Positions 8,230 through 20,176 are shown, counted from the stretch's first letter. The stretch is DNA of 64,000 nucleotides from Fluviispira multicolorata (GCF_009208585.1 NZ_WFLN01000004.1:637526-701525), one strand, 5' to 3'. The notes: a model not told the origin generated them from the letters alone. Made by a program: numbers and translations.

Positions 8230-8655
8230 TTTATAACATCCTTAGATTTAAATATTTGTATTGAGTTTCTTATATAGAAATACGGGGGTATAAATTTTTC
8301 TTATACATGAAATTTTATATATAAAGCTCATGCAAATATAATGTATATGAATAAATAATCCATATCAAGAGATAGATTATTTATTTTATATAACTAAAAA
8401 ATAGCATTTAATTTTTATATGAAATTTATAATTTAAATTTATAGAACTTTTTTATTTACTATAAAATATTATAATAAATACCAAGAAAATTAAAAGATCA
8501 GCTTATAAATATTTTCCGAGCCAAATGCACTACAGATAAAAAATTTCCTCTCTCTCTCTTTACATGCATGTATATTTATATTAACCTATTAATAATAAAT
8601 ATAAAAATTTTATAATTCCTTTTGATAAGATTTTTAATTAAAGGTTTTAAGCTAA
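8230..8655. other. Divergent intergenic region between LRR and efflux genes
   Basis: This 426-nt, very AT-rich region separates the leftward LRR gene from the rightward efflux operon and must carry both promoters. Notable items are a CT-dinucleotide tract (about 8549-8558) directly followed by a perfect 12-bp palindrome TACATGCATGTA (8561-8572). A TATAAT at 8611-8616 could be the -10 of the efflux operon. The palindrome is a candidate repressor site (TetR/MarR size), but no regulator gene lies next to it. Confidence 0.45.
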
Positions 8656-9840
8656 ATGAGTTTTCATAAAGCGACGCAGCATATTAAAGAAAAATGGCGT
8701 TTTTACTTAATTTCATTTATTACATTACTCCTATTTACTTCTATAATAATAATATTATTTCGCTTTCAAACAAGTGATACAAATTTTAATAAAGTAAAAA
8801 ATCACCAGAAAGTACAAAAGAGCAAAGAAAATAAAAAATTTAATATTCCATCCGTTATTGCTGCTGAAGCAAAAATTAAAGATGTTCCAATTTATTATTC
8901 GGCCTTAGGTGCAGTTACTCCAATAGACAGTGTAACAGTAAAAACACAAATTAGTGGAAAACTATTAAAAATATATTTTCATGAAGGGCAAGTTGTCAAC
9001 TCAGGAGATCTTCTTGCACAAATTGATTCACAACCCTACCAAGCACAATACACTCAATATGAAGGACAGCTTTTACGTGATCAATCATTTTTGACAAATG
9101 CACGATTAGATTTAAAACGTTATAAAGTTTTGTTCACTTCAGGAGGTGTTTCGCGTCAGACATTGGATACACAAACATGGCTCGTAAAACAATATGAAGG
9201 GGTTGTACAGTCAGATTTAGGGCAATTAGAAGCTGTTAAAATAAATATAAATTACTGTAAAATAACAGCGCCAATATCTGGCCTCATTGGTTTGCGACAA
9301 GTAAATCAAGGAAATTATGTCCAAGTGACAGATCCTAATGGAATAGTTATGATAAATAAACTACAACCCATTTCTGTTTTATTTTCAATCCCTGAAGATT
9401 ATCTACCAAAAATTATAGAAAAAATGAAGGAAAAATTAAAATTAATTGCATATGCTTATGATCGCGAACAAGCAAACTTAATTGCAACTGGTGATTTACT
9501 AACAACTGATAATCAAATTGATTCGGCTACCGGTACAATTAAACTTAGAGCTGAATTTAAAAATGAAAATTTAACATTATTTCCCAATCAATTTGTAAAT
9601 ATTAAACTGCAAATTGATACTATACAAAACGCAACTGTAATTCCAACTGCTGCAATTCAACATGGCACAAAAGGAGATTATGTATTTATATTAAATAATA
9701 GCACTGTTAAATATCAAAGAATTGTAGCTGGACAAAGCAATGGCAATGAAACAATTATTAAAGAGGGAGTTCATGCAGGTGAACATGTTGTTACAGAAGG
9801 GACAGATAAACTAACAGATGGAGTTGAGGTCTCTACATGA
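8656..9840 (+). CDS. mdtA: RND efflux periplasmic adaptor (MdtA-like)
   Basis: This 394-residue membrane fusion protein links the RND pumps to the outer-membrane channel. Residues ~16-36 are one membrane anchor. The lipoyl-like half motif is in [27 protein letters not shown] (about 97-123). A coiled-coil hairpin follows, and the second lipoyl half lies around [16 protein letters not shown]. The beta-barrel and membrane-proximal domains fill the C-terminal half. The length fits MdtA/MuxA. The stop overlaps the next gene's start as ATGA, opening a four-gene operon adaptor-pump-pump-outer-membrane factor, the order of muxABC-opmB. An AAAGG lies rather far (about 11 nt) before the ATG. Confidence 0.9.
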   Translation: MSFHKATQHIKEKWRFYLISFITLLLFTSIIIILFRFQTSDTNFNKVKNHQKVQKSKENKKFNIPSVIAAEAKIKDVPIYYSALGAVTPIDSVTVKTQISGKLLKIYFHEGQVVNSGDLLAQIDSQPYQAQYTQYEGQLLRDQSFLTNARLDLKRYKVLFTSGGVSRQTLDTQTWLVKQYEGVVQSDLGQLEAVKININYCKITAPISGLIGLRQVNQGNYVQVTDPNGIVMINKLQPISVLFSIPEDYLPKIIEKMKEKLKLIAYAYDREQANLIATGDLLTTDNQIDSATGTIKLRAEFKNENLTLFPNQFVNIKLQIDTIQNATVIPTAAIQHGTKGDYVFILNNSTVKYQRIVAGQSNGNETIIKEGVHAGEHVVTEGTDKLTDGVEVST

Positions 9841-12800
9841 CAAGTCTGTCAGAACCATTTATAAGAAGACCTGTTGCAACGACACTCTTTATGATTGCAA
9901 TTTTGCTCACTGGTACCTTAGCTTATCAATTATTACCCGTCTCTGCTCTTCCTGAGGTCGAATATCCAACAATACAAGTCTCTACATTTTATCCAGGAGG
10001 AAATCCTGATGTCATTGCTTCTTCAATAACTGCTCCACTTGAAAAACAATTTGGTCAAATGCCCGGACTGTTACAAATGACTTCTTCAAGTTCTGGCGGT
10101 TCTTCGATTATTACTTTACAATTTGATTTAAAAGTGAGCCTAGATGTAGCTGAACAACAGGTACAAGCTGCAATAAACACAAGCTCAAATTTCTTACCCA
10201 AAGATTTACCTTCACCACCTATTTATAATAAAGTAAATCCTGCTGATGCACCAATTATAACTTTAGCATTGACATCTGATACTATTTCACTTCCTCAAAT
10301 TGAAGATTTTGCAGATACAAGAGTTGCTCCTAAGATTTCTCAGCTCTCTGGTGTTGGTCTTGTTAGCATAAGTGGTGGACAAAAACCTGCAGTTAGAATT
10401 CAAGTTAATCCAAATGCAATTGCATCATATGGATTAAATTTTGAAGATATACGAACTGCAATAATAAATGCTAATGTAAATATTGCAAAAGGAAGTTTTG
10501 ATGGACCAAGACTATCATATACTGTTAATTCAAACGATCAATTATTATCGAGTGATTCTTATAAATCTTTAATTATTGCATATAAAAATGGCTCTCCAAT
10601 TCGTTTAAATGATGTTGCCGATATTATTAATGGAGCAGAAAATACAAAATTGGCTGCATGGATGAATCATGAACCTGCTGTTATTCTGAATATACAAAAA
10701 CAACCAGGTTCAAATGTGATTGAGGTTGTGAATAGTATTAAAAAATTACTACCCATTCTTAAAGCAAATTTACCAAGTCAAGTTAATATAAAAATACTAA
10801 GTGACCGTACAATCACAATTCGCAGTTCAGTTTCAGATGCCCAATTTGAACTTATCCTATCTGTTATTCTTGTTGTCCTTGTTATATTTATATTTTTAAA
10901 TAATATACCTGCAACTTTTATTCCAAGTATTGCTGTTCCTTTATCGCTTATTGGAACATTTGCCATCATGTATGCTCTCGGATTTAGTATTAATAATTTA
11001 ACTTTAATGGCATTGACGATAGCAACTGGTTTTGTTGTTGACGATGCAATTGTCATGATTGAAAATATAGCAAGATATATTGATGAAGGAGAAGCCCCTT
11101 TACAAGCAGCTCTTAAAGGAGCTTCTCAAATCGGATTTACAATTATTTCACTTACCATTTCTTTAATTGCAGTCCTTATCCCATTATTATTTATGGGCGA
11201 TATTATTGGAAGACTATTCAGGGAATTTGCAATTACATTATCTGTTGCCATTCTTATTTCAGCACTTATTTCTTTGACATTAACTCCTATGCTTTGTAAA
11301 CAGTTATTAAAGCATAAACCATCAAACAAAAAAAGTAGTTTTGAATCTACAATACATAATTTTCTCGATAGAGTTATTATGTATTATTCAATATCTCTAA
11401 AATGGGTATTAAACCATCAAAACTTAACTTTATTTATAGCTATTATAACTCTCATTTTAACAGGATTTTTATTTTATATTATTCCTAAAGGATTTTTTCC
11501 TATTCAAGACACAGGAATTATTCAAGGAGTAACCGAAGCAAGCCAATCTATTTCATTTGATGAAATGGCAAAGAAACAACAAGAAATTGCTCATATTATT
11601 TTAGAAGATCCTGCAGTAGAGAATATTTCTTCATTTATTGGTGTGGATGGAATTAATACAACTTTAAATAGCGGGCGTATACAAATTAAATTAAAACCTT
11701 TAGAAGAGAGAAAAATAAAGTCAACAGAAGTTATACAAAGAATAGAAAAAAATATAGAAAAAGTTTTGGGTATAACATTATTTATGCAATCCATTCAGGA
11801 TATTGCTATAGATGATCGTGTCAGTAGGACACAATATCAATACAGTATTGGTTCTGCAAATGAAAAAGAAGTAGAAAAATGGAATAATATTTTTATTGAA
11901 AAATTAAAACTATTAAAAGAAATAAAAGATGTTGCTGATGATATACAAAATACAGGTTTACAAGCAAATATAGAAATTGATAGAAGTACCGCTTCACGGT
12001 TTGGTATTTCACCAGCTATTATTGATAATACATTATATGATGCATTTGGACAAAGGCAAGTATCAACTATATTCACTCAAATTAATCAATATCACGTAAT
12101 AATTGAAGCAAAAAAGGAATTACATTTAACTCCTGAAAATATGTTACAAAATCTTTTTATACAGAGTTCTACTGGATCTTCAATACCATTTAGTGCATTT
12201 TCAAAATTATCAGTTGGTGTTGGGCCGCTTACAATTAATAGACAAGGACAATTTCCTGTATCAACTATTTCTTTTAATTTATCTAAGGGATATTCTTTAG
12301 GAGAAGCGATAAAATCCATTGATAAAGTAAAAAATGAAATTGGTTTTCCTGATAGTATTCAAACAAGTTTTGAGGGTGCGGCTAAAAGTTTTCAAAACTC
12401 TTTAGCCAATGAAGGTTATCTTATTTTAGCGGCTATAGTTGTTGTTTATATAGTACTTGGTATTCTTTATGAAAGTTATATTCATCCTATTACAATTCTT
12501 TCTACCCTCCCCTCCGCAGGAATGGGTGCACTGCTTGCTCTTTTTATAACAAACTCTGAATTTGATATTATAACACTCATTGGCATTATTCTTTTAATTG
12601 GTATTGTAAAAAAGAATGCCATAATGATGATTGATTTTGCTTTAGAAATGGAGAGAAAAGAAAAGAAAAGTGCACATGACGCAATTTATCAAGCTTGTTT
12701 ATTAAGATTTAGACCTATTTTAATGACGACTTTAGCCTCACTCTTTAGCGCTATTCCCTTGGCTTTTGGAAGCGGGATGGGATCGGAGCTAAGAAAACCT

Positions 12801-12968
12801 CTTGGAATTGCAATTATTGGAGGTCTTGCTGTTAGTCAACTTTTAACTCTCTATACAACACCTGTTATTTATCTTACATTCGATAAGTTATTACGCTCAT
12901 TTTACAAAATAAAAATAGACAAAAAAGAAAAAAATAAAAAGACAATTCCTGCAGAGGAAACGCAGTGA
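9837..12968 (+). CDS. mdtB: RND efflux permease, MdtB-like
   Basis: This 1043-residue inner-membrane proton/drug antiporter has the classic twofold RND layout: 12 membrane helices and two large periplasmic loops. The N-terminus ([17 protein letters not shown], then [14 protein letters not shown]) and the segment [14 protein letters not shown] match MdtB closely. The proton-relay pair D402-D403 in [14 protein letters not shown] and the Lys in [14 protein letters not shown] are intact, so it should pump. E. coli MdtB is 1040 residues. MdtB works as a heterotrimer with MdtC, whose gene follows with a 4-nt overlap. Known MdtBC substrates include bile salts and novobiocin; the substrates here are not known. 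Confidence 0.92.
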   Translation: MTSLSEPFIRRPVATTLFMIAILLTGTLAYQLLPVSALPEVEYPTIQVSTFYPGGNPDVIASSITAPLEKQFGQMPGLLQMTSSSSGGSSIITLQFDLKVSLDVAEQQVQAAINTSSNFLPKDLPSPPIYNKVNPADAPIITLALTSDTISLPQIEDFADTRVAPKISQLSGVGLVSISGGQKPAVRIQVNPNAIASYGLNFEDIRTAIINANVNIAKGSFDGPRLSYTVNSNDQLLSSDSYKSLIIAYKNGSPIRLNDVADIINGAENTKLAAWMNHEPAVILNIQKQPGSNVIEVVNSIKKLLPILKANLPSQVNIKILSDRTITIRSSVSDAQFELILSVILVVLVIFIFLNNIPATFIPSIAVPLSLIGTFAIMYALGFSINNLTLMALTIATGFVVDDAIVMIENIARYIDEGEAPLQAALKGASQIGFTIISLTISLIAVLIPLLFMGDIIGRLFREFAITLSVAILISALISLTLTPMLCKQLLKHKPSNKKSSFESTIHNFLDRVIMYYSISLKWVLNHQNLTLFIAIITLILTGFLFYIIPKGFFPIQDTGIIQGVTEASQSISFDEMAKKQQEIAHIILEDPAVENISSFIGVDGINTTLNSGRIQIKLKPLEERKIKSTEVIQRIEKNIEKVLGITLFMQSIQDIAIDDRVSRTQYQYSIGSANEKEVEKWNNIFIEKLKLLKEIKDVADDIQNTGLQANIEIDRSTASRFGISPAIIDNTLYDAFGQRQVSTIFTQINQYHVIIEAKKELHLTPENMLQNLFIQSSTGSSIPFSAFSKLSVGVGPLTINRQGQFPVSTISFNLSKGYSLGEAIKSIDKVKNEIGFPDSIQTSFEGAAKSFQNSLANEGYLILAAIVVVYIVLGILYESYIHPITILSTLPSAGMGALLALFITNSEFDIITLIGIILLIGIVKKNAIMMIDFALEMERKEKKSAHDAIYQACLLRFRPILMTTLASLFSAIPLAFGSGMGSELRKPLGIAIIGGLAVSQLLTLYTTPVIYLTFDKLLRSFYKIKIDKKEKNKKTIPAEETQ

Positions 12969-15900
12969 AAAATATATCTTCTATATTTATTGAAAGACCA
13001 ATTGCAGCATCATTAATAGGTTTACTCATTTCTCTTGCTGGTATACTTGCTTTTAATCTTCTACCTGTTTCACAACTTCCTCAAATAGAATTTCCAACAA
13101 TAATTGTACAAGCAAATCTTCCAGGAGCAAGTCCAGCTATAATGGCCAGTTCAGTTGCGACGCCACTTGAAAGACAGTTAGGACAAATTGCAGGTATTAC
13201 AGAAATGACCTCAAGCAGCTCACTTGGAAGTGCGCGTGTCGTTATACAATTTGATTTATCTAGAAATATTGATGGTGCAGCGCGTGATGTGCAGGCAGCA
13301 ATTAATTCTTCACTTTCTCAATTGCCAAGCGATTTACCTGGACGCCCAACTTATAGAAAAGTCAATCCTGCAGATGCTCCCATTATGATTCTCTCTTTAA
13401 CCTCAGAAAACTACACTCGAGGTGAAATGTACGATGCTGCTTCAACCATTTTGCAGCAAAAAATTTCTCAAGCGGAAGGCATTGGGCAGGTTATTGTCGG
13501 AGGGGGTTCACTTCCAAGCGTACGTGTTGAATTGAATCCAACAGCTTTAAATAAATACGCTATAGGTTTAGATACTGTAAGAAGTGCTATTCAAAGTGCA
13601 AATTCTAATATTCCAAAAGGCCAATTGGTAACTGGAATTAAAACTTTTAACATAGTAACAAATGATCAAATATTTAAAGCATATCAGTATAAACCAATTA
13701 TTGTCGCTTATAAAAATGGGGCTGTCGTTACTTTAGAAGATCTTGCAGAGGTCAATGATTCTGTAGAAGATATAAGAAATGCTGGTCTAGCTGATGGTAA
13801 ACCGTCTGTTGTTTTAATTATTTTTAAACAACCTGGTGCAAATGTTATTGAAGCCGTTGACGTTGTGAAAAAAATGTTGCCGCAGTTGAAAGCATCTATT
13901 CCTGCTGGAATGGAGTTGACACTGACTTTAGATCGAACAACAACAATTCGTGCATCACTTAGAGATGTAGAAAAAACTCTAGTTATTTCTATTATTCTTG
14001 TAATTCTAATTGTTTTCCTATTTTTAAAAAATTTATATGCCACAATTATTCCAAGCATTGCAATTCCTCTTTCATTGCTTGGTACTTTTGCAGTCATGTA
14101 TTTTTTAAATTATAGCTTAGATAATTTATCTCTTATGGCACTTACAATTTCAACAGGCTTTGTTGTTGATGATGCAATTGTTATGCTTGAAAATATTTCA
14201 AGACACATTGAGTTAGGTTTGTCCCCAAAAAAAGCGGCTCTGCTGGGAGCTAAAGAAGTCGGATTTACTGTTATTTCGATGAGTATATCTTTAATAGCAG
14301 TTTTTATTCCAATATTACTCATGAGTGGAATTATTGGTAGACTTTTTTTAGAGTTTGCTATGACACTTTCTATTGCAATCCTTGTTTCATTATTTGTTTC
14401 ACTTGTCATTACACCTTCAATGTGTTCTAAAATGTTAAGATCAAAATCAATACATTCTCAATCTTCAAATAAAAAATCATTTAGTATTATTGATAAAGCA
14501 AGTAAATTTTATGAAAAATCATTGAAGTGGTCTTTAAGTCATAAACAAAAAGTATTATATATTACAATCGGAACAATCATCCTCAATATTTTTCTTTATA
14601 TATTTATTTCAAAAGGTTTTTTCCCGCAGCAAGATACAGGACGAATTGTCTGTTCCATTCAAGCAGATCAAAATATTTCATTTCAAAATATGAAAAAAAA
14701 ATTTGAGAGTTTAGTTGAAATTATAAAACAAGACCCCTCTATAAGTCATGTTGTTGGCTTTGTGGGAGGTGGAGCAAAAAATTCTGGATCTATTTTTATC
14801 ACTTTAAAACCAATTGAAGAAAGAAAAATTTCCGCAGATTTTATTATTGCTCGATTGCGTCAAAAGACATCTCACTTAACTGGCGCAAATATATATATGC
14901 AAGCTGCCCAAGATCTACTAATTGGCGGTCGACAAGGCAATGCGCAATTTCAATTTACGCTTTCCGCTGGTTCATTAGATGAATTAAGCAATTGGGGAGT
15001 AAAAATAATACAACGATTGAAATTATTACCAGGTATTGCTGATATTAATACCGATCAACTTGATCATGGATTAGAAACTTTTGTTTCTGTAGATCATGAT
15101 TTAGCGTCTCAATTTGGCATCACTTCATTAGCAATAGACAATACTTTATACGATGCTTTTGGACAGCGACAGGTTTCAGTCATTTATAAAGAGATGAATC
15201 AATACCATGTTGTTATGGAAGTAGCTCCAAAATATTGGCAATATCCTGAGTCACTTAATAATATCTATTTACAAGGTAAAAATACTCAAATACCACTTTC
15301 TAGTATTGCAAAATTTACAAATAATTCTTCGCTATTATCTGTTAATCATCAAGATCAATTTCCAGCGACGACTCTCTCATTTAATTTACTTCCAGGAGTT
15401 GCTTTAGGTGATTCTGTTAACTTAGTAGAAAAAACGGTTCAAGAAATGAATTTACCAGCAAATATTCATGCATCGTTCCAAGGAGCCGCCAAAGCTTTCA
15501 AAGCATCTTTAGCTTCACAACCCTATCTTATTTTAGCCGCAATAATATCAATATATATTGTACTTGGTATACTTTATGAAAGTTTTATTCATCCTATAAC
15601 TATTCTCTCCACTCTTCCATCTGCCGGTGTAGGTGCTCTTTTGGCTTTAATAGTAACTCAAACTGAGCTAACCTTAATTGCACTTATTGGTATAATTCTT
15701 TTAATAGGTATTGTTAAAAAGAATGCAATTATGATGATTGATTTTGCATTACAATTAAAAAAAGATGGAAACAAAAATTCTCACGATGCAATCTATGAGG
15801 CAGCAACAATTCGTTTCCGTCCAATTATGATGACAACATTTGCGGCAATATTGGGAGCTGTTCCGTTAGCTTTTGGCAGCGGAGTTGGATCTGAAATTTT

Positions 15901-16072
15901 AAAACCGCTTGGTATTTCAATTATTGGGGGTTTAATAATAAGCCAAGTTTTAACTCTATACACAACACCTGTAATTTATTTATATTTTGAAAGAATAGAA
16001 GAATGGTTTCAATTAAAGAAACAAAGTTTAAAAGGTAAATCGAATGAGCAATCTGAAATTTATAAAATTTAG
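12965..16072 (+). CDS. mdtC: RND efflux permease, MdtC-like
   Basis: This 1035-residue RND permease is a paralogue of the preceding one but closer to MdtC, for example [37 protein letters not shown] and [19 protein letters not shown]. The Asp pair D402-D403 in [14 protein letters not shown] and the Lys in [14 protein letters not shown] are conserved. It starts with GTG, overlapping the stop of the first pump (GTGA). In the E. coli system MdtB and MdtC assemble 2:1 and only one subunit type binds substrate; a similar division is likely here. The next gene's start lies 29 nt inside this frame. Confidence 0.92.
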   Translation: MKNISSIFIERPIAASLIGLLISLAGILAFNLLPVSQLPQIEFPTIIVQANLPGASPAIMASSVATPLERQLGQIAGITEMTSSSSLGSARVVIQFDLSRNIDGAARDVQAAINSSLSQLPSDLPGRPTYRKVNPADAPIMILSLTSENYTRGEMYDAASTILQQKISQAEGIGQVIVGGGSLPSVRVELNPTALNKYAIGLDTVRSAIQSANSNIPKGQLVTGIKTFNIVTNDQIFKAYQYKPIIVAYKNGAVVTLEDLAEVNDSVEDIRNAGLADGKPSVVLIIFKQPGANVIEAVDVVKKMLPQLKASIPAGMELTLTLDRTTTIRASLRDVEKTLVISIILVILIVFLFLKNLYATIIPSIAIPLSLLGTFAVMYFLNYSLDNLSLMALTISTGFVVDDAIVMLENISRHIELGLSPKKAALLGAKEVGFTVISMSISLIAVFIPILLMSGIIGRLFLEFAMTLSIAILVSLFVSLVITPSMCSKMLRSKSIHSQSSNKKSFSIIDKASKFYEKSLKWSLSHKQKVLYITIGTIILNIFLYIFISKGFFPQQDTGRIVCSIQADQNISFQNMKKKFESLVEIIKQDPSISHVVGFVGGGAKNSGSIFITLKPIEERKISADFIIARLRQKTSHLTGANIYMQAAQDLLIGGRQGNAQFQFTLSAGSLDELSNWGVKIIQRLKLLPGIADINTDQLDHGLETFVSVDHDLASQFGITSLAIDNTLYDAFGQRQVSVIYKEMNQYHVVMEVAPKYWQYPESLNNIYLQGKNTQIPLSSIAKFTNNSSLLSVNHQDQFPATTLSFNLLPGVALGDSVNLVEKTVQEMNLPANIHASFQGAAKAFKASLASQPYLILAAIISIYIVLGILYESFIHPITILSTLPSAGVGALLALIVTQTELTLIALIGIILLIGIVKKNAIMMIDFALQLKKDGNKNSHDAIYEAATIRFRPIMMTTFAAILGAVPLAFGSGVGSEILKPLGISIIGGLIISQVLTLYTTPVIYLYFERIEEWFQLKKQSLKGKSNEQSEIYKI

Positions 16073-17477
16073 TTTTATAAAAATTCAAATATTTATTTAT
16101 GTCTTTCTCTTGTTTTTAATAAGTTCTTGCGCAGTGGGTCCTGATTATAAAAAACCTACTTTTGAAATTTCCGAACAATTTAAGGAAATAGACAACAAAA
16201 ATTGGAAACTTGCTGAACCTAAAGACGAACAAGATAAAGGTAAATGGTGGGAAATATTCGCTGATACAACTCTGAATGAATTTGAAGAAGAATTATTAAT
16301 AAACAGCAATACAATTGCTTCAGCAATGGCTCAATATGAGCAAGCACAAACGCTAGTGAGTCAAGCACAAGCAGGACTCTTACCTACTTTAAATGCTTCG
16401 GGAGGAGTTTCTCGTCAAAGAAGTCAAGCAAATTCAAATTTACCCGCATCTTATTCTACAAATTATAGCACATCTTTAAGCGCGTCTTGGATTCCAGATT
16501 TATGGGGAAATGTCAGACGAAGTATTGAAGCAAACAAAGCTAATGCAGAGGCAAGTTCTGCTCAATTAGCAAACGTTAAATTAACAGCACAAGCTTCACT
16601 CGCTCAATATTATTTTCAATTAAGAACTGCCGACATAAATCAAAAATTATTAGAAGAAACAGTTGAAAATTATAAAAAAACACTAGAAATAACTGAGCAC
16701 CTAAGAATTTCAGGAACTGCGACATTATCCGACTATTTACAAGCAGAGGCTCAAGTTTCTCAAGCAGAAGCTCTTTCTATTGACAATAAAATATCACGTC
16801 AACAATACGAACATGCTATTGCAATTCTCTTAGGAAAAAATCCTGCGAAGTTTTCGGTTGAAGTAAAACATATAAAATTGATTCCACCTGAAATACCATT
16901 ATTCCTTCCATCAGAATTATTAGAAAGAAGACCTGATATTGCACAGGCAGAGCGACTTGTTGCACAAGCAAATGCACAGATTGGAGTGGCAATATCCGCA
17001 TATTTTCCAAATTTGAATTTAAGTACAGCTGCTGGTTACTCAAGCAGCACTTATTCAAATCTTTTTTCGCTTCCAGCTTTATTTTGGTCTTTAGGCGCTA
17101 GTTTAAGTGAAACTATTTTTGATGGGGGGCTTAGAGAAGCAAAAATTGAATCTGCTAAAGCAAATTATAAATCACTCGTTGCACAATATAAACAGACAGT
17201 TTTAATTGCACTCCAAAATGTTGAAGACAATTTAGTTGCAATGTATTTACTAAAAAAAGAAGAAGAAGCACAAAATAATGCAGCATTTTTAGCACAACAA
17301 GCTGAAAATTTAACAACCCAAAGTTATGAAGTTGGAACTCAGACTTATAATAATGTTATTTTATCCCAAACAAATACTTTAGCAGCACAAAAAAGTGCAA
17401 ATAATGTCCTTGGTAGACGTATGACGACAGCAGTTAGTTTAATTGCAGCATTAGGTGGTGGATGGAAAATGAATTAA
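16044..17477 (+). CDS. Outer-membrane factor lipoprotein of the efflux system (NodT/OpmB-like)
   Basis: This 477-residue TolC-type channel closes the tripartite pump across the outer membrane. The N-terminus is a lipoprotein signal ending ISSC followed by AVGPDYKKP, the hallmark of the NodT/OprM subfamily. Two repeated halves of coiled coil and beta strand follow, with LLERRPDIAQAERLVAQANAQIGVA as the usual mid-protein motif. The start lies inside the mdtC frame (29-nt overlap), so translation is probably coupled. E. coli mdtABC lacks its own channel gene, whereas Pseudomonas muxABC-opmB has one at this place, so the operon here is self-sufficient. Confidence 0.9.
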   Translation: MSNLKFIKFSFIKIQIFIYVFLLFLISSCAVGPDYKKPTFEISEQFKEIDNKNWKLAEPKDEQDKGKWWEIFADTTLNEFEEELLINSNTIASAMAQYEQAQTLVSQAQAGLLPTLNASGGVSRQRSQANSNLPASYSTNYSTSLSASWIPDLWGNVRRSIEANKANAEASSAQLANVKLTAQASLAQYYFQLRTADINQKLLEETVENYKKTLEITEHLRISGTATLSDYLQAEAQVSQAEALSIDNKISRQQYEHAIAILLGKNPAKFSVEVKHIKLIPPEIPLFLPSELLERRPDIAQAERLVAQANAQIGVAISAYFPNLNLSTAAGYSSSTYSNLFSLPALFWSLGASLSETIFDGGLREAKIESAKANYKSLVAQYKQTVLIALQNVEDNLVAMYLLKKEEEAQNNAAFLAQQAENLTTQSYEVGTQTYNNVILSQTNTLAAQKSANNVLGRRMTTAVSLIAALGGGWKMN

Positions 17478-17486
17478 AAATTTATT

Positions 17487-18419
17487 TTACTTATTGATAT
17501 TTTTGATTTCAGGAAGAAGCCGTATATAAGGCAATATTTTTGGATTTTCATTTAAATAAATATCACAATCTTTATTCGCCTTTTGTAAATGTGAGCACAA
17601 ATATTTTAATAGTTTTCTTCTGTATCGATCGTCTTTATGAGCAAATGCTGTGACATGTCCCTCCCATTCTACCTCCCAAAATTCTTTTGGATTTAATGCA
17701 GCTTCAAAGAGTTCTCTTCCAGACTCATAAGGAACAACATTATCATTTTTACTATGGATCAGAACTAAAGGAACATGAACTTTTTCTATAAAATCTATTG
17801 GACTTAAATTGTCTGATACTAAAAATCCCAACGGCCATTGCAATGGCCATGTAAGCCAAATACTCGCAAGTTTTTGTCTCGCAATTCCTCTATATGATGC
17901 AAATGTACTATCTAAAATAATGCCTTGAATATTATTTAATTTAGAATCAACAAATGCAGGAATAACAACGGCTCCTCCAATACTTTGTGCAATAATAAAA
18001 ATATCTTGAGTTCTTGAGTTTTGCTGTGCCCATTGTAAAAATGCTAAACTGTCTTGATACAAACCCAAGCGAGAAGGTGATCCAGTTGATTTTCCATATC
18101 CACGATAATCAAATTCAAATACATCAAAACCATTTTCAGCAAGCCAAGCACAGTATAAAAAATGTGTTGAGATATTTTGTGCATTACCATGAAAATGTAA
18201 AATAGTTGCGATGGGTCGCTTTTTCTTTGAATAAATTTGCCAACCATGCAGTTCTTCATTGTCTATTGTTTTTATATTAAAATTATCATACGATAAATTT
18301 AGTTTGTCTGGTGTTACCTGTGTTTTAGAATCAGGATAATAAAAAAGATTATTGCATCCTGAAAATGTTAAAGAAACTAAAATGCACTTTATAAGAATTA
18401 AATTTTTATGACACTTCAT
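17487..18419 (-). CDS. Alpha/beta hydrolase, putative lipoprotein
   Basis: This 310-residue exported hydrolase of the Bem46/ABHD13-like group has a lipoprotein signal ending in FSGC (Cys ~22). The oxyanion region is LHFHGNAQNIS. The nucleophile elbow is AQSIGG with Ser146, where Ala replaces the usual first Gly. The Asp is in HSKNDNVVP and the His in WEGHVTAFAH, giving a plausible triad. The substrate is unknown; relatives hydrolyse esters, thioesters or peptides. It converges on the efflux operon with a 9-nt gap and diverges from mdcA across a 107-nt region that contains a perfect inverted repeat. Confidence 0.8.
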   Translation of the reverse strand: MKCHKNLILIKCILVSLTFSGCNNLFYYPDSKTQVTPDKLNLSYDNFNIKTIDNEELHGWQIYSKKKRPIATILHFHGNAQNISTHFLYCAWLAENGFDVFEFDYRGYGKSTGSPSRLGLYQDSLAFLQWAQQNSRTQDIFIIAQSIGGAVVIPAFVDSKLNNIQGIILDSTFASYRGIARQKLASIWLTWPLQWPLGFLVSDNLSPIDFIEKVHVPLVLIHSKNDNVVPYESGRELFEAALNPKEFWEVEWEGHVTAFAHKDDRYRRKLLKYLCSHLQKANKDCDIYLNENPKILPYIRLLPEIKNINK

Positions 18420-18464
18420 TTTTTATTACTCCTAAGAATGACACTTTAACTTTATTGAGTATAG

Positions 18465-18497
18465 AATTCATAATTTCACTAAATGAAATTATGAATT
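18465..18497. promoter_or_regulatory. Perfect 14-bp inverted repeat between hydrolase and mdcA
   Basis: AATTCATAATTTCA (18465-18478) is followed after 5 nt (CTAAA) by its exact reverse complement (18484-18497). It lies 29 nt before the mdcA start codon and 45 nt before the divergent hydrolase start. It is large enough for a dimeric regulator and could repress both genes. As RNA it would form an AT-rich hairpin just before the mdcA ribosome binding site. There is no T-run, so it is not a normal terminator. Confidence 0.6.
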
Positions 18498-18526
18498 ATC
18501 AAACTTAAACTTTGTTGGAGATAATT

Positions 18527-20176
18527 ATGAACTATTCTCAGCTAAAACAAAATAAAGCCTTGAGAATCAATAAAGCAAATTTTTTGATGAATAGAAAATG
18601 GATTGAAGAAAAAAATTTAATTGAATGTTTAGAATGTTTAATTGAACCATATGATAAAGTTTGTATTGAAGGAAATAATCAAAAACAAGCATTATTACTT
18701 TCCGATGCTCTTTCTAAAGTAAATATTGAAAAAATTAACAATTTGCACGTCCTTCAATCAACTATTCTTTTTCCTTTGCATATGGAAGTCTTTGAAAAAG
18801 GAATTGCAAATAAGGTTGATTTTTCATACGCATCTATTTATGGAACTCGCTTTGCAGAGTTAGCTCAAAAGGGCGACTTAAAAATTCAAGGTATGCATAC
18901 TTTTTTAGAACTTTATTCACGATATTTTTTAGATTTAACACCGCGAGTTTGTCTTGTTTCTGCAGAAAAAGCAGACTTTGATGGAAATCTCTATACAGGT
19001 GCAAATACCGAAGAAACACCTGCAATTATTGAAGCGACTGCATTTAAAGATGGAATAGTTATTGTAGAAGTTAAAGAAGTTATTGAAAAACTACCTCGGA
19101 TTGATATTCCATCGGACTGGATTGATGCTCTTGTATTAAATCCAAAACCTCAACCCATTAAGCCTCTATTCACAAGGGATCCTGCAAAAATTTCAAATAC
19201 TAAAATATTAATGGCAATGCTTGCTATTAAAGGAATCTATGCAAAATATGGAGCCAATCGAGTGAATCACGGTGTTGGATATAGCACTTGTGCAATTGAA
19301 CTCCTTTTACCTACATATGCAGAAAGTTTGGGCCTCAAAGGAAAAATTTGCGAATATATGATGGTCAATCCTTTGCCGACACTGATTCCCGCCATTGAAG
19401 CAGGTTTTGTCAAAAGAATTGTTTCACCAGGAGGAGAAGTTGGAATGAATGAATATGTAAGATCTCGTCCTGATGTTTTTTTTACGGGTAGAGATGGTGC
19501 ATTGCGTTCAAATAGATGTTTTGCACAAATGGCGGGGTTATATGCAATTGACTTATTTGCTGGCGCAACTTTACAAATTGATATTTATGGAAATAGCACA
19601 ACAATAACATCTGAAAGAATGCCTGGCTTTGGTGGAGCTCCAAATATTGGTAGCAATGCAAATGCACGCAGGCACACTACAGATGCTTGGCTATTAGCTG
19701 GAAAAGAAAATCAAAAACAGCTCAACAGCATTCCAAACGGGAAAAAGATTGTATTGCAAATTGTAGAGACTTTTCAGTCTTCGGGTGCTCCATCCTTTGT
19801 AGAAACACTTGATGCCTTAGAAATTCAAAAAAAGATGCATTTACCGCTGCCTCCAATTATGATCTATGGAGAAGATGTCACACATATTATTACTGAAGAA
19901 GGAATTGCAAATTTACTATTGTGTAGAACAATTGAAGAAAGAGAACAAGCTATACGAAGTATTGCAGGTGCAACCCCTGTGGGTTTGAAGCGTGATAAAA
20001 TTAAAAGTGATGAACTGAGAGAAAGAAGAATTGTCACTTACCCTGAAGATATAGGAATTCAAAGAAAAGATGCTACTCAAGATCTTTTAGCGGCGAAATC
20101 TATGAATGATTTAATTGAAATCTCTCATGGACTTTATGAACCACCTGCAAAGTTTTTAAGAAAGACCTCTAATTAA
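18527..20176 (+). CDS. mdcA: Malonate decarboxylase alpha subunit (acetyl-/malonyl-ACP transferase), orphan
   Basis: This 549-residue CoA-transferase-fold protein matches MdcA. In the malonate decarboxylase complex MdcA exchanges malonyl for acetyl on the acyl-carrier subunit. Diagnostic stretches are NPLPTLIPAIEAGFV, SPGGEVGMNEYVRSRPDVFF, DGALRSNRCFAQMAGLYA and RMPGFGGAPNIGSNANARRH. I start it at 18527, where GGAG (18517-18520) is well placed, rather than at an in-frame codon 15 nt upstream. The carrier protein (mdcC), decarboxylase (mdcD/E) and prosthetic-group genes are not in this window, so it is either an orphan with another acyl acceptor or part of a split system. Its 3' end overlaps the convergent ABC ATPase gene by 8 nt. 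Confidence 0.8.
   Translation: MNYSQLKQNKALRINKANFLMNRKWIEEKNLIECLECLIEPYDKVCIEGNNQKQALLLSDALSKVNIEKINNLHVLQSTILFPLHMEVFEKGIANKVDFSYASIYGTRFAELAQKGDLKIQGMHTFLELYSRYFLDLTPRVCLVSAEKADFDGNLYTGANTEETPAIIEATAFKDGIVIVEVKEVIEKLPRIDIPSDWIDALVLNPKPQPIKPLFTRDPAKISNTKILMAMLAIKGIYAKYGANRVNHGVGYSTCAIELLLPTYAESLGLKGKICEYMMVNPLPTLIPAIEAGFVKRIVSPGGEVGMNEYVRSRPDVFFTGRDGALRSNRCFAQMAGLYAIDLFAGATLQIDIYGNSTTITSERMPGFGGAPNIGSNANARRHTTDAWLLAGKENQKQLNSIPNGKKIVLQIVETFQSSGAPSFVETLDALEIQKKMHLPLPPIMIYGEDVTHIITEEGIANLLLCRTIEEREQAIRSIAGATPVGLKRDKIKSDELRERRIVTYPEDIGIQRKDATQDLLAAKSMNDLIEISHGLYEPPAKFLRKTSN

Noticed and set aside
18512..18526. Upstream in-frame start for mdcA
   Set aside because: It would place the GGAG ribosome binding site inside the coding region; the ATG at 18527 is correctly spaced.
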